Shown: piece after piece, positions 43,741 through 54,885 of the stretch | How positions within the stretch are numbered: position 1 is the first letter of the stretch | How the letters are laid out: each line of letters opens with the position of its first letter | Source of the DNA: Phycomyces blakesleeanus NRRL 1555(-) | Lineage: Eukaryota > Mucoromycota > Mucoromycetes > Mucorales > Phycomycetaceae | Reading direction: 5' to 3' | Length of the DNA: 64,000 bases | Assembly (NCBI RefSeq): GCF_001638985.1 | Contig: NW_017265152.1 | Coordinates: forward strand, 4,849 to 68,848 | The notes under the pieces: generated by a model | The model's input: only the letters and a program-made list of their open reading frames with translations | Databases searched by the model: none | What the model was told of the DNA's origin: nothing | Translations under genes and position numbers: made by a program

Positions 43741-45996
43741 TAATTTCAGAAATTGTTTTATTGGTAAACGTTTATAATAGTATTTATTTCAAAAGAATAG
43801 AATATTTCTAGAACTATAACAATCTTATAGTATTGATTTATTGAATATCTGTTATTACTTCTACTGGTCTGCTTGATACTGTTTGAATAAAATAATTATC
43901 TACAGAAAAGAAATATCTGAAGATATAAAAAACAGACTGTTTGTTAGAATACAATAGTCTCTAAGAAGTATAGACAAATCATTAGCTATTTTTTCTGGAT
44001 ACTACACTTAATGTAGTATGTTTTTACATTTTGTATATATGTTTATACTTACATTGTAAATGTTGGAAAAGAGCGAGCAAAAAATAGATGTCAATATTGC
44101 TTATCCATGGTGTTCCTTATGATATATTTCACTATAAAAACAACAAAAAACATTAATTTTTGTGAATCGAATAAAATAATAAATAATTTACATACTAGTA
44201 GCAAGAATATATATTAACAGAGATAGATCGTCTTTGTAAATACTTGATAGAACTCTAGTGAAAAAGAATAATGTTTTATGTTAACACATTATAATCTTAA
44301 TATAATTAAAAAACAAAATAAAATAGTGATTTTTACTATGTTATGTTATTCCTAGTAATATGATATAAGAGAAATCAAAGACAAGATCAACAGTGTTCAT
44401 CTACAATAAGACTTTATTTTAGTAAGATGAATGTCAAAATAATATATATCACTATAAAAGACAACTGATTTAAGTAGCTTAATTCTTGTTTAAATTCTCC
44501 AAAAATTGGTGATTTATGTTCAATTATAGTTTGGTATTTATTACAAAAATTGATTCATTTAGTTAACCAAATAATGAGATTATAGATATTAAAATCAATA
44601 GATCAATTGAGAGTTATAATTCTCCCTTTTTTTGAAATGTTATAATTGTCTGTAATTCTGGTTATATATTCACCTATAACTTCAAATTATATCTAAGCCC
44701 TACTTGTTATAGAATTGGCTTTGAACTCTCTACCTCTTAAAATTTTTTATTTGCTTTAATTACATGATATTATTGGATAGACCTCACTAAAATTGATCTA
44801 GAATCAGTCTGAAATCGGACAGAAACAAGCATTGAAATGAATGATGGCAAAAAAAACTTAAATAGATCTTGTTGACATCATTAAGAGATGACGCATTTGA
44901 AATAAAATCTCATGGAAAAAATGGTTTTTATTGATTTTTGAATGATTAGAAAATGTATTTAGCTATTTATTATGGACTACTAATACTTCTTTAAAAGTGT
45001 GTATCCAAATAGTACAACTTGTATACACGTTATATTTTCATTTATTGGACGGCTTGAATGCATTAGATGACCTGACTTATACTATACTTCCCAATCTTAT
45101 TGGTTTCATGTATTTGGTGCGTTTTTTTTGTTTTATACTTCTTTAACTGAAAGTGAAATTCTTGGTATTTTCTTGGAGAATACGCTTGTTCAGAACTACA
45201 TTAGTTTAGAGCAAAAAAAGATAAAGAAGTATTAATACAGATTTCTTTATGAAATAAAATGAAATAACATACTTACTAGATCATTTATGGGGGTTCATAA
45301 CAAACCTCGCAATAGAATAAATATCTATTTGATTGATATTTTCTTTTAAATAAAAAGCACAAAACAAAATAAACAACTTTATTAATATATATGCTTTGAT
45401 TGTAAAGACACTTGAATTACTTATATATGATAGACACGCGTTTGCAAAAGGGAGCAAACCAGTATGACTTGAAAGAAAAGTTTGACATATTTATCTGAGA
45501 AGAAGAATTGATAAGTTACATGATTTAAGTTGAGATATATATATATTATCTTTTCATAGACTAAAAATACCAGAAAGTATATAGTGCCAAGAGCAAAACA
45601 TCTTTTATTACAAAATAGATAGAAGCTCTATCATTTTAAAAATAAAAAATATTTAGTCAGCAAGTTGTTTTATTTTATTTAGGAGATTGTTTATTACCTA
45701 TACTGTTTTGAATGCTTATTGAGTGTATTATTTATCTAATATATATTAAGATGATTATAAAAGCCAAAAGTATTAATAAAAGTTGAGATATTAAGAGTAA
45801 GCTTACCAAGACGTGTAAAAAGAGACAAAACAAGAAGACCAGATTAAAGAAAGAGAAAATAAAAAAAAGGGGGCATGGTTATTCTATTAAATATGAATTT
45901 GGGATTTTTTTAAAAATAAATAAATCAAAAAATTATTTTTGTTTGTTACTTAGAATTGAAAAAAAACGTAGTTGCACTATGCCAGCAGCTAATACA
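43741..45996. other. AT-rich interval without a supported gene
   Basis: About 2.3 kb of unique AT-rich DNA between the Tc1-like element and C4. No frame above ~60 codons, no tRNA-like fold and no repeat structure was recognised. Confidence 0.5.
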
Positions 45997-46039
45997 CACT
46001 ACGGTGGAGAAAATGGTAACATGTTACCACTTTGGTAAC

Positions 46040-46092
46040 ATAACTGCCATTTTTTACTTAATAAAAAATGGCAGTTATGACTCTGTATAAGG
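46040..46092. repeat. C4 left subterminal repeats, hairpin of TGGCAGTTAT
   Basis: ATAACTGCCATTTTTTA and TAAAAAATGGCAGTTATGA form a near-perfect palindrome. The same TGGCAGTTAT word recurs near the right end (53062, 53317 and, inverted, 53345), as expected of subterminal binding sites for a TnpA-like protein. Confidence 0.75.
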
Positions 46093-47129
46093 CCAAAACA
46101 GGCACTGTTACCATTTTTCAAAAAAAAAAATCAAGCGTCCTTCCTTTCCTCTATTACATTCTTTCTTTTGTTCTATTGCTTTCAATTCTAGCACAACCTC
46201 TTGTTTTTCCTTTGCAGCTTTAACAGAATGGTCTGTTTTTTATTATACAATATTGAATCGGGTTTAATTGAATTGAATCTTTATTTCAATGCATGTTTTA
46301 TTAAATGAAAATGATAATAATAATAGTAATAATGAAAAAACAATTCCATCGGCCACTCGCAATAAAAAATGGTTCTGTTTAGCTACTGCAAAACGTATGC
46401 AGTAAAACACTACTATTCAAATTGTATTTCATATACTTTGGGTATTCTAATATATCTTAGATAGCACTTATTATTTTTTACCGATTTCTACAAATATACT
46501 AATATTAGAGAAAAAACTTAAAATAAATAAATAGATATAATATTATTATAATGCTTACCTTTATATAATATGCTTACTTGTTCAGTAAAATAAGCATTTA
46601 CTCTAAGAATATATATATATATTAAAGAATGTATTAATATTTAAGATCTATATATAAGAAAAGCAATAAAACATAAGCACTATAGAAAGTCGTTATCGTA
46701 GAAGAAGAAAAACTTGAGCAAAGATTCAAGTCATGTAATATGAAGCTAATTCGAATCTGATTCATACAACCGGAATGAGCATCTTGTTAGAAAGCTTAAC
46801 GTGTTTATTCTACTCAATATACTTACATATAATAGAACGACTCCCAAGTATAATATATCAGTACAAAAATATTACTATTAATTTTTTTCCCAAAAAAAGG
46901 CTATATACTATTTCCTTTTATATTTGAATGTAGCGGAATTGTAGATGCTGTACATTAGCTTCAAATTCTTGTAATCACAACATTAGCAATCATATGAAAG
47001 AGGTCAATAAATTTTTTATATGAAAGAAAAAAGGAATAAAAAACATAAAAAGAAAAATGACGAGATAAGAAAAAAAATGCACTAAAGACAGACTAAAAAA
47101 ATCAAACTCGGCCAATCACAGCAGCCAAA

Positions 47130-48160
47130 CTATGATCTTCGGCTTCTCTTGCGAGCAGGCTCAACACTTGCTGTGGGTGGAGGAGACCTACATAAAAGAG
47201 TAAGAAGTTTATATTAGTTTTGTATTAACAGCGCATGAGAAAAAGCAACAATGGTAACTTACAGCACATCTGCCATTATGGGCGACTCAACATCACCAGT
47301 TTCTGACATATCAGGAGAAGAAAGTGAAGAATCACTTATGTCTCACTATGTCTATAGCATAATAAAAGGAAACGATGTTAATTAAAGTTTACAATATATA
47401 GATTTGTTAATTGATAAACTTACTTTGTTCTTCTCTGCCATTCTTCTCTTGTGCGTCTGGTTGTCGCTCTTGAAGCTTTCCCGAAGAAGGCTTCTTGCAC
47501 ACCACATTCTTTTACATTGGTGGATGTGCAATCCACCATTCTTTGCCAACCTCTCCAAATGCATCATGTAGTATTCCCTGTTTTTCTCTGGGATATTCTT
47601 CCATTCTTTTGAGGCCGCAGGATAGTCTTTGTCAATGATATCATGCTTTACTGTATGGCCTAATGTTTTGAGATGCAGTCTTTTTACTGTCAAATCATGG
47701 TCTGAAAGAGGGACTAATGGGGGCAAAGGCTGCCCTTGTGGAACTTCTTTGCAGCGCGCCTTCCAGTCCTGCTCGTGAAGAATCTGAAGCAACAGATTGT
47801 ATTTTTGCGCTTTGTTTTTTCCTTTGAACTTGCCGCCAGTATTGATTACTCGTTTACCGAGCTGATCAGGGTACTCTGTGAGCTGGGCTCTTTTCACAGA
47901 CTCGGCAATGCGCTCAAGAGCTACAAAAAATGTATGACAATATTAATAAAGTAAATAAACATCTAAGCACAGAATATATATGACTTACAACTCTGCTCAA
48001 TAATGCTTTGTTGCATTGTAGTTAGATCTTCCGCACTGACTGCTGGTGCAAATTGATTGCTGAATTGCCTTTGAAGCTCGCGCAATGCTTGCTTGATTTC
48101 AGCAAGATCAATCTCAATCTTTTGAATTGAGTTGAGGAGAGTTGTGTTAATATTGGACAT
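47130..48160 (-). CDS. C4 companion protein (TnpA-like candidate)
   Basis: Exons 48160-47989, 47920-47424, ~47351-47269 and a last exon ending at the TAG 47132-47130. The N-terminus is a coiled-coil candidate (I-Q-K-I-E-I-D-L-A-E-I-K-Q-A-L-R-E-L). The middle has K-R-V-I-N-T-G-G-K-F-K-G-K-N-K and a C/H/W-rich basic end (H-Q-C-K-R-M-W-C-A-R). The C-terminus is acidic/Ser-rich and then basic, P-A-R-K-R-S-R-R-S, a likely nuclear signal. The third exon as drawn begins with two stop triplets, so either its splice site is different or the gene is damaged there. It is divergent from the transposase. A role in end binding is inferred by analogy with plant CACTA TnpA. Confidence 0.6.
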
Positions 48161-49596
48161 GTTTAAGTTTTTTTTTAGCTATAAGCAGTGAGTTGAAAAG
48201 AAAAGGTGATAGTTTAGACAAGTAGAATAAGAGCGATTTGAGTTTGAGAAAGGCAACGATTTATTACAAGCAATTGATAGCTATTTATATGAAAAAGATA
48301 CAGACAGATGTACAAACAAAACATATAAAAGAAGGGATGCTTATGCACTTGTATGCACCTGTCTGCACCTGTCTGCAGTAGCTCATGTGAACACGATACA
48401 GTCTTTTCGTGTCGACACAACAAAACTGTAAGAAATATAAAGATAAAATGAATTAGACTTTAAATCAATATTATATGTATAAATGTTCATACTTTGCACC
48501 GTCTACATATTAAACGTTTTAAAGTATATGATATAATAATATAACTCTATACATATTGCAGATATAGCATGAAATTTGGTTAAAGTTCTCGATGACAAAA
48601 CCCTGTACCAGTTAAAATTATAACTTTAAATATACTCTACAGTAGCTATATAACATCTGAACATCATATAGTTAATTAGCCCCTTTTTATCAACATTAAA
48701 GTAAATGTTATGATACTCAAGTTCATATCATACTTATTATCATTATCGACTAAAACTTTTGATTGATGCTGTCATCAAAGGTAAAAATAATTTTAACTGT
48801 CATTACTATTATTTACCAAGGGGCATTTTTGATTGAAACCGTACATTTTTGAAAAAGGTGTGCTTTAACTCACATCGGCACTTTCAATTAACACCCCTTT
48901 CGATCAGTAGTGCTTATCTTGATGATGTCAGTAAAAGAGTATCAGACTATAGCCCTCATTATCTATATCTATTTCTTTAAGTTTTATACATAAACAAGAA
49001 AATAATGCTATTAGCTAAATATATATTCACTATCTCAAAAATATTATTAGTACAACACAGATAATATAAATATGTCTTTTCTACCAATGTGTTTAGACAG
49101 TACTACTTTTTTTTAACTGTTAATTATTAGAAGGCTGTTTTTCTTTGCCTTTGGTATTAGAGAGTAATTGATAATTTATTTAAAAAAAAACATAAATTAT
49201 TTGGTCATTAATTATCCTAAATATACATATACCTCTTTATAAAGCCCAAAGAATATCTAATCGCTCACAAGTAAAGAGTACGTGTCTGTTTCACCGGTGC
49301 TCTTTTAATGGTACCCCCTTGTCAACCAAGAAGTATTTTAACTTACATCATAATTATTAATGAAGAAGAATCTTTCCAACCACGGGAATTATTTACTGAC
49401 AGGTGTTTCACCTAGCATTGACATTACTGTAATCATTGCTATATCATCATTATGAGAGAGAAAAAGAAAAAGAGCCGCAAGCATTTTAGTTAAAAAATAA
49501 AGAGTATATAAAGATGTCTTTTACATTTAATAAATAGCACCAAAATCCTCTTCGCAGCTTTATTTTATATATTACATACGTACCAACCCAACCAAT
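48161..49596. promoter_or_regulatory. Divergent intergenic region of C4
   Basis: No gene seen. A minus-strand TATAAATAGC at about 48290-48281 lies 120 nt upstream of the companion ATG, and TATATAAAGATG-type sequence at 49504-49515 precedes the transposase ATG by ~85 nt; both are candidate TATA boxes. Confidence 0.4.
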
Positions 49597-52500
49597 ATGT
49601 CTTCTTCTAACGCCAGCCAGCAGAGAGATAGAATATCTACACAGCAATACCAATGTGATCAATGTGTCTTGTTTTTTGATAACTACCAGAAGCTGCAAAA
49701 CCACAAGAGAATTCACAGAGGAGATTCAGCAACAATGACTGAAATTGACCAGTCTATTCTGGATGATGTTGACATGTACCATGACGAAAATGATACTAGT
49801 AATGAAGATGAATCTGTTAGCAATTCAGGTAATGAAAAGAGCTGTAATTGTATTATTTATTTTCCAATTACTAAATAATGTATTACAGAATATACTATGG
49901 AGTCTATGGAGCTTGATAATACTATTTCATATAAGTGCGCATGTAATTTTGAGGACAGTGAGGGTGAAGCTCACATTTACGACAGCAGCCGAATCAGTAC
50001 AAATACTTTTACCAAGGCCAAGTTGATGAGTATTCATCTGTCTCAATTGATGCTACAGCATAGAATTGCTAGAGCAGCATATAGAGACATTGTTCAATTT
50101 ATAAACACTGTCATCCGAGACCATGACGATATAATGATGGGTAAAATATTATATTTTCTGTTACCTTGTACTTTAATTCCAGATCACTAACATGTAGTGA
50201 TATCGTTTTTTTTAGAACCTGGGGCTAAGATCAGTCATAGCGAAACTGTTGATGCTTTGCTCAAGTCAAAGTCAAGTGTCAAGGGCCATGAGTATGATGT
50301 CTGCTCTAGTGGTTGTTGATTGTATGGCATTAATGACGACCAGGAATCTTGTGTTGACTGCAGCAAACCGCGATACAAGACTGATCCTGATCAAAGTCAG
50401 ACACCAGCCGCCAGTATGAAACTTATGTCAGTTGGGGATATGCTTTCTCAAATGTTGGCAGATCCAGCCACAAGAGAACTCCTCTGTTACAGAGCAAACC
50501 GGGAATCTGTAGCTGGTCAGCTAACCGACATTTTTGATGGTGACAATTACAAGCAGTTGGTGCAGCAGGGCCTGTTCTCCAATCCCGATGATATTGCCAT
50601 TGGGCTTTATACCGATGGGTTTGTCAATCAAAAGAAAGGCAAAAACTCATATACCATCATCCATTGCATAATATTCAATCTAGACCCATCCATCAGGTAA
50701 TTAATTAATTCATTACTATTTATTATTATTATTACATTTTTTTTTAAGAAAAATTACTAATAAAATACTTAGATATACCAACAAATACCTTTTGCAACTG
50801 GCAATCTTGCCTGGCCCCAAGAAGCCAACTCATTTGGACTCCTTTCTTATACCTATCATCAATGAATTGCGAGATCTTGAGGCACATGGCTTGGTTGTCA
50901 AGCACAATGGAGTGGAGTTTTGCAGATCCAAGGTCTATCTTCTGCTTGCTTCTGGCGATATTCCAGCTGTAGCTGATATGGCCCACATTGGTTCCCATAC
51001 AAGTTTATTTGGTTGCCGTTTTTGTGAGACCAAAGGCAAATGCCCTACTAACAGACGGCATGGCATGTACTTTGATGACATTTCCGCCCGGTTAAGACCT
51101 TTGGAAGACTTCAAAGTAGGCAACCCTGTAAGTATACAAATGTTCAATTAGCCATCTTTTTTTCATACTAAATAACTGCTTGTAATAGTCGAAGAACATA
51201 TACCAGCCGAGCATATATACCCAACTCTCAACCTTCTCTGGATCATCATTTTTTGCATTAGATGAACTTCATTTAATTGCAAGAGGGATTGGAAAGCTTG
51301 TGTATGACCTGATTACCATCACCATCACAAAGGAAACCAAATTTTATTATACCCATCCAGACAATACCCTCAATACCACCGAATACCCTTTTCATATACC
51401 AAGAGCAGACCTTGTAACAATCGGAAACTGTATTACCAGCTCACAAAAATATATACCTACCTCATTTCAAGGCAGTTTCGACAACGTATTTGCCAAGATC
51501 GATGGTACTCGCGCAGTGGACTGGCTTGACTTTCTCTTATACCTTGTCCCCACTTTGGTCGTGCCTTATTTACCAAATAGGGCTGTCAAAACAGCTCTAT
51601 TATCTCTCGTGAAAGGTTGCGCGCTTGCCTTGCAATGGACGTTGACATCAGAATTGCTTGATGAGATGGAGTCGTAAGTTATTATACGTCTCATACATTA
51701 TCATTACAAATAGCTGATTGTTACCATTTTTTAAATATTAATAATAGATACTTCAAGCACTGGCACTCGTTTTTATACCAGCAAGTCCAGAATAATACCC
51801 TGTCTCGTAGTGTTTTCCGACCAGTGCAACATTACCTGGTCCATATATCCTATATCATCAAGCAGCAAGGCCCCCTGCGATGCTACTCCACTCGCTCAAT
51901 GGAGAGAGTAATTGGCGTCTTCTCAAAATTGATAAAGTCCAAATCAAAGGGTGGCCGAAACGCCAGTTTTCTTGTCGAGCGATTTGCAATTCACAATTAT
52001 ACCAGCACAGCAATCAGCATCTGTGATGAAATCAACCTCATTCGGCCAAAGCCATATGGAAGAGAGAGCTACATGGACCTTCCTAATGATCCTAGTGGTG
52101 CGCAGTTGTGGGAGCCGTTTCATCAGTTTGTTAATTTGAACGATGATTCGGTGGAAGGTGTAGGCGGCCCTAGTGTGAAGGAAGCTTTATTGAAATACTA
52201 CCAGAGAACAACAGGCTTGACTGGCCACAAGTTTGGTGACTCTGTTGTTGTTGTAGCTGCACGTCTGTGGATGGACTCGACTGTATATTCCTCATGCATG
52301 TACCGAAGAAAGAAAAACGAGACCAGCCGTGGCAACCATTACGTGATGTTTACTTGCCCCTATAGAAAGTAAGTATAATATTTTTCGATATACAATCAAA
52401 AGTTGCTTACATTCTATTTATTTATTTATTTTAGCAACCGTAATGTAATTGTTCACAGCTGGCTCGTTGGTACAGTACAGTTCTACTTTCAGCATGTAGA

Positions 52501-52786
52501 TTTCTATGGCTTCCCACACTTTCTTGCTTTCGTGGAGGTCATGAAGGAACATGACGCGGCTGGTCATGACTCATCAGTACCTATCGTCAAACAACGGTCA
52601 CAAAGCACCTGTACACTAGGCCACCAAACGCAACCAACTTATGCAGTTATAAGTGTAAATGACATTTGTCATCAAGTTGGTCTGGTCCAATACCCACCGA
52701 ATGGAAACCAGTTTTATGTAATCGCACCCTATTATATCTTTAACAACAACATGTGCATTACTAAAGGCAATCTTTCCATTCTGTAA
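49597..52786 (+). pseudogene. C4 Tnp2-like CACTA transposase with a single nonsense codon
   Basis: Seven exons (49597-49828, 49889-50140, 50216-50696, 50773-51127, 51189-51673, 51748-52368, 52435-52786) total 2778 nt in frame. The N-terminal C2H2 finger is Y-Q-C-D-Q-C ... H-K-R-I-H. A Cys-rich C-S-S-G-C ... C-V-D-C follows. Core motifs: G-L-Y-T-D-G-F, I-L-P-G-P-K-K-P, S-G-D-I-P-A-V-A, G-C-R-F-C, L-D-E-L-H-L-I-A-R-G and S-M-E-R-V-I-G. The only defect is TGA at 50317-50319 inside the Cys-rich motif, at a position where CGA is the simplest ancestor. It is distinct from the Plavaka-type proteins elsewhere in the window. Confidence 0.82.
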
Positions 52787-53299
52787 TCCTTTATATTTTT
52801 TATATCATCCTTGTATCTTATATTCTTTTTTTAATTTTCTCTATTTCTTATGTTTTTTTTAATCTCTATATGCCCCATCTTTCTTTTCTTCTTTATATAC
52901 TCCGGTTTTTTTTCTATTCTCTATACACCTTATGCTTTTCTCTTCATTCCCTATATGCTCTATACGCCATTACGCGATTTAAATAAAATCAAATTGCCAA
53001 TTCATCAAGATAAAAAGAATATCTAAAAAAAAAAGAACGTAGTTTAAAAAATAAAAAAAATGGCAGTTATGTTACCATTTCGTTCACACATTCCAAAAAT
53101 TATTAATCTTAATAATTGTTGACATCTTTAATATTCAATAAAACATATATTTCAATACTCAAAGTGGTCATTACAACTTACAAACATTTTTTACAGTATT
53201 GAAAATATTGTACAGCAACAAAAAAAGTGTTTTCATGCTACTTTTTTAAATTGCTACGAATGACATTACCATCTTACAACAAACGGTGGAGATTTTATT

Positions 53300-53369
53300 G
53301 GGTTTCGACCAAAAAAATGGCAGTTATGTGCCTACTTTCGGCCCAACTGCCATTCATCCCGCCGTAGTG
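53300..53369. repeat. C4 right terminal and subterminal repeats
   Basis: AAAAAATGGCAGTTATGTG at 53311, AACTGCCATTC at 53345, then the terminal CCGCCGTAGTG. The 53058-53080 copy (AATGGCAGTTATGTTACCAT) also repeats the left-arm motif ATGTTACC. Confidence 0.75.
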
Positions 53370-53628
53370 ACATATGAAAACCGGAGTATAGTATAAAATA
53401 ATATTATTCAAGTACTAATACATAATATAAGAATAAAACATGAATTGAAAATTAAATTAAAGAAATATATAAAATACTCACAACAAGAGTGGAAACATTC
53501 AAAGCTGTTCTTGTTACGTAATAGATCATGGTGTTCTCTGAGAAAAAATAAAACTTAAAGCCCAAATTAAATATAATATAAATAAACCCTTTGGATTTAA
53601 AAAAAACAAGCTATTTTTATTATTCACA

Positions 53629-54583
53629 ATGTCAAGAAATCTCAATAACAATTCAGTTAACAATGCTTTTGGTGAAGAACCTTCTGTGGGAAGGTAGATT
53701 AAAATCAAGCAGTCTTTGATTTTCTTATATTAATTTTATTTTCGTTTTTTATAAAAATCAAAAAAAAAGCCCACCAAGAAATACCAATGATATAAGGACA
53801 ATAATGTTGCAACACTCACAGAGAACAGTGAGCAATCAAAGACCACTAGCACCAAAGAGAGCTCGGTTGAATCTTGAAGGTGATTCGTCGGGTAGAACTT
53901 GTAACATCCATGATGTGTATGAGAAACTTGATACCATGAATAGTGTCTTAAACACTGTTTTGAAGAACACATCTTCTGAGAAAGCTGAAGCCACTGCTAG
54001 TAATGCAGTTGAGCAAGACATGTCGCCTGAATGTCAACCAACATTGGATGTAAGTAATCATAATATGTTTCTATGTAGATAGAATTTAATATATATTTAT
54101 ATTATAGCAATTGTTGCGCTATTATTTGAGTGAAGAGAAATTGTATGACCAATATAATACTAATAAAAATAAAAACAGTGAGGGAAACAGACTCATTCTG
54201 AAGTCCATTACCAAGTATCTTTGCCATCAAGAAGAGGGGAAAAAGATGAACTTGCCAACTTTTCGAACTAATATTGTGCAACACATTGGCAACAGAAAGT
54301 TGCAAGAAAAAAAACAGGAGAAAAGAAGCAGGAAGAGAATCGATGAGTCTGTCTTCATCAGCAATATGTAAAGATAAAAAACATATGCACACAATATACT
54401 AGATGTGATATTAAGTTAAAAATATTATATATTTATATATAGTCGTGTGAAAGAAGACAACCTGTCTTGAAAGCCAATTGGGTACACTTTGTAAACAGCT
54501 TTGAGGAGAATGACATCTTCTTATTTCATCCTACAGAGAGTTTGAATTTTAAAAATCCTATGAACAAGTGCAGCAATCTTACA
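53629..54583 (+). pseudogene. Unknown multi-exon gene, 3' end cut by MULE M2
   Basis: Exons 53629-53693 and 53770-54049 join in frame (M-S-R-N-L-N-N-N-S ... G-S-P-P-R-N-T); exon 3 starts at 54108. N-terminal residues ~65-100 may form a coiled coil (V-Y-E-K-L-D-T-M-N-S-V-L-N-T-V-L). Exon 3 is charged, ending K-R-S-R-K-R-I-D-E-S. A fourth exon from 54443 reads R-R-Q-P-V-L-K-A-N-W-V-H-F-V and is open into the M2 terminal repeat at 54584; the frame into it fits only with a weak splice site (GTCTTC at 54351) or a small indel. I do not recognise the protein. Its build recalls the companion genes of the CACTA elements, so it may be another element's gene rather than a host gene. Confidence 0.5.
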
Positions 54584-54885
54584 GGGACAACATTTTCAGG
54601 ATGGGGCACTACCTTTTTTTTGCCAGACTAATTCGTTGTGACTACTTGTCCGAGGTCCGAAGTATTTTCTCCAATCCTTCCGAACAAAACGATGTGTTCT
54701 GAAATTCCTAATCCATTTAAATATAAAACCTTCTTTTCTATTCTATACTCATCTCGTAAGAGCTACTAATCAATTGCACTTAAAAATATTATTTTTTCTC
54801 GAAGATAGTAAAGAGATTACTTTGCTCATTGCAGATTAGCAATTAGAAATCATGATGTTAATTACTTTCTAGAAATCACTTCAAT

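Larger units (their letters stand above)
45997..53369. mobile_element. CACTA element C4, complete with target duplication (7373 bp)
   Basis: Left end CACTACGGTGG at 45997, right end complement CACTACGGCGG at 53369, flanked on both sides by ACA (45994-45996, 53370-53372). These are textbook CACTA termini with a 3-bp duplication. Inside, a companion gene (-, 48160-47130) and a transposase (+, 49597-52786) are divergent, with a 1.4-kb AT-rich intergenic region that probably holds both promoters. The stretches 46150-47129 and 52790-53050 show no gene. Confidence 0.95.

Noticed and set aside
48214..48423. 69-codon Cys-rich minus-strand frame upstream of the C4 companion
   Set aside because: Contains short CACCTGTCTGC direct repeats and no motif; lies where a promoter and 5' UTR are expected.
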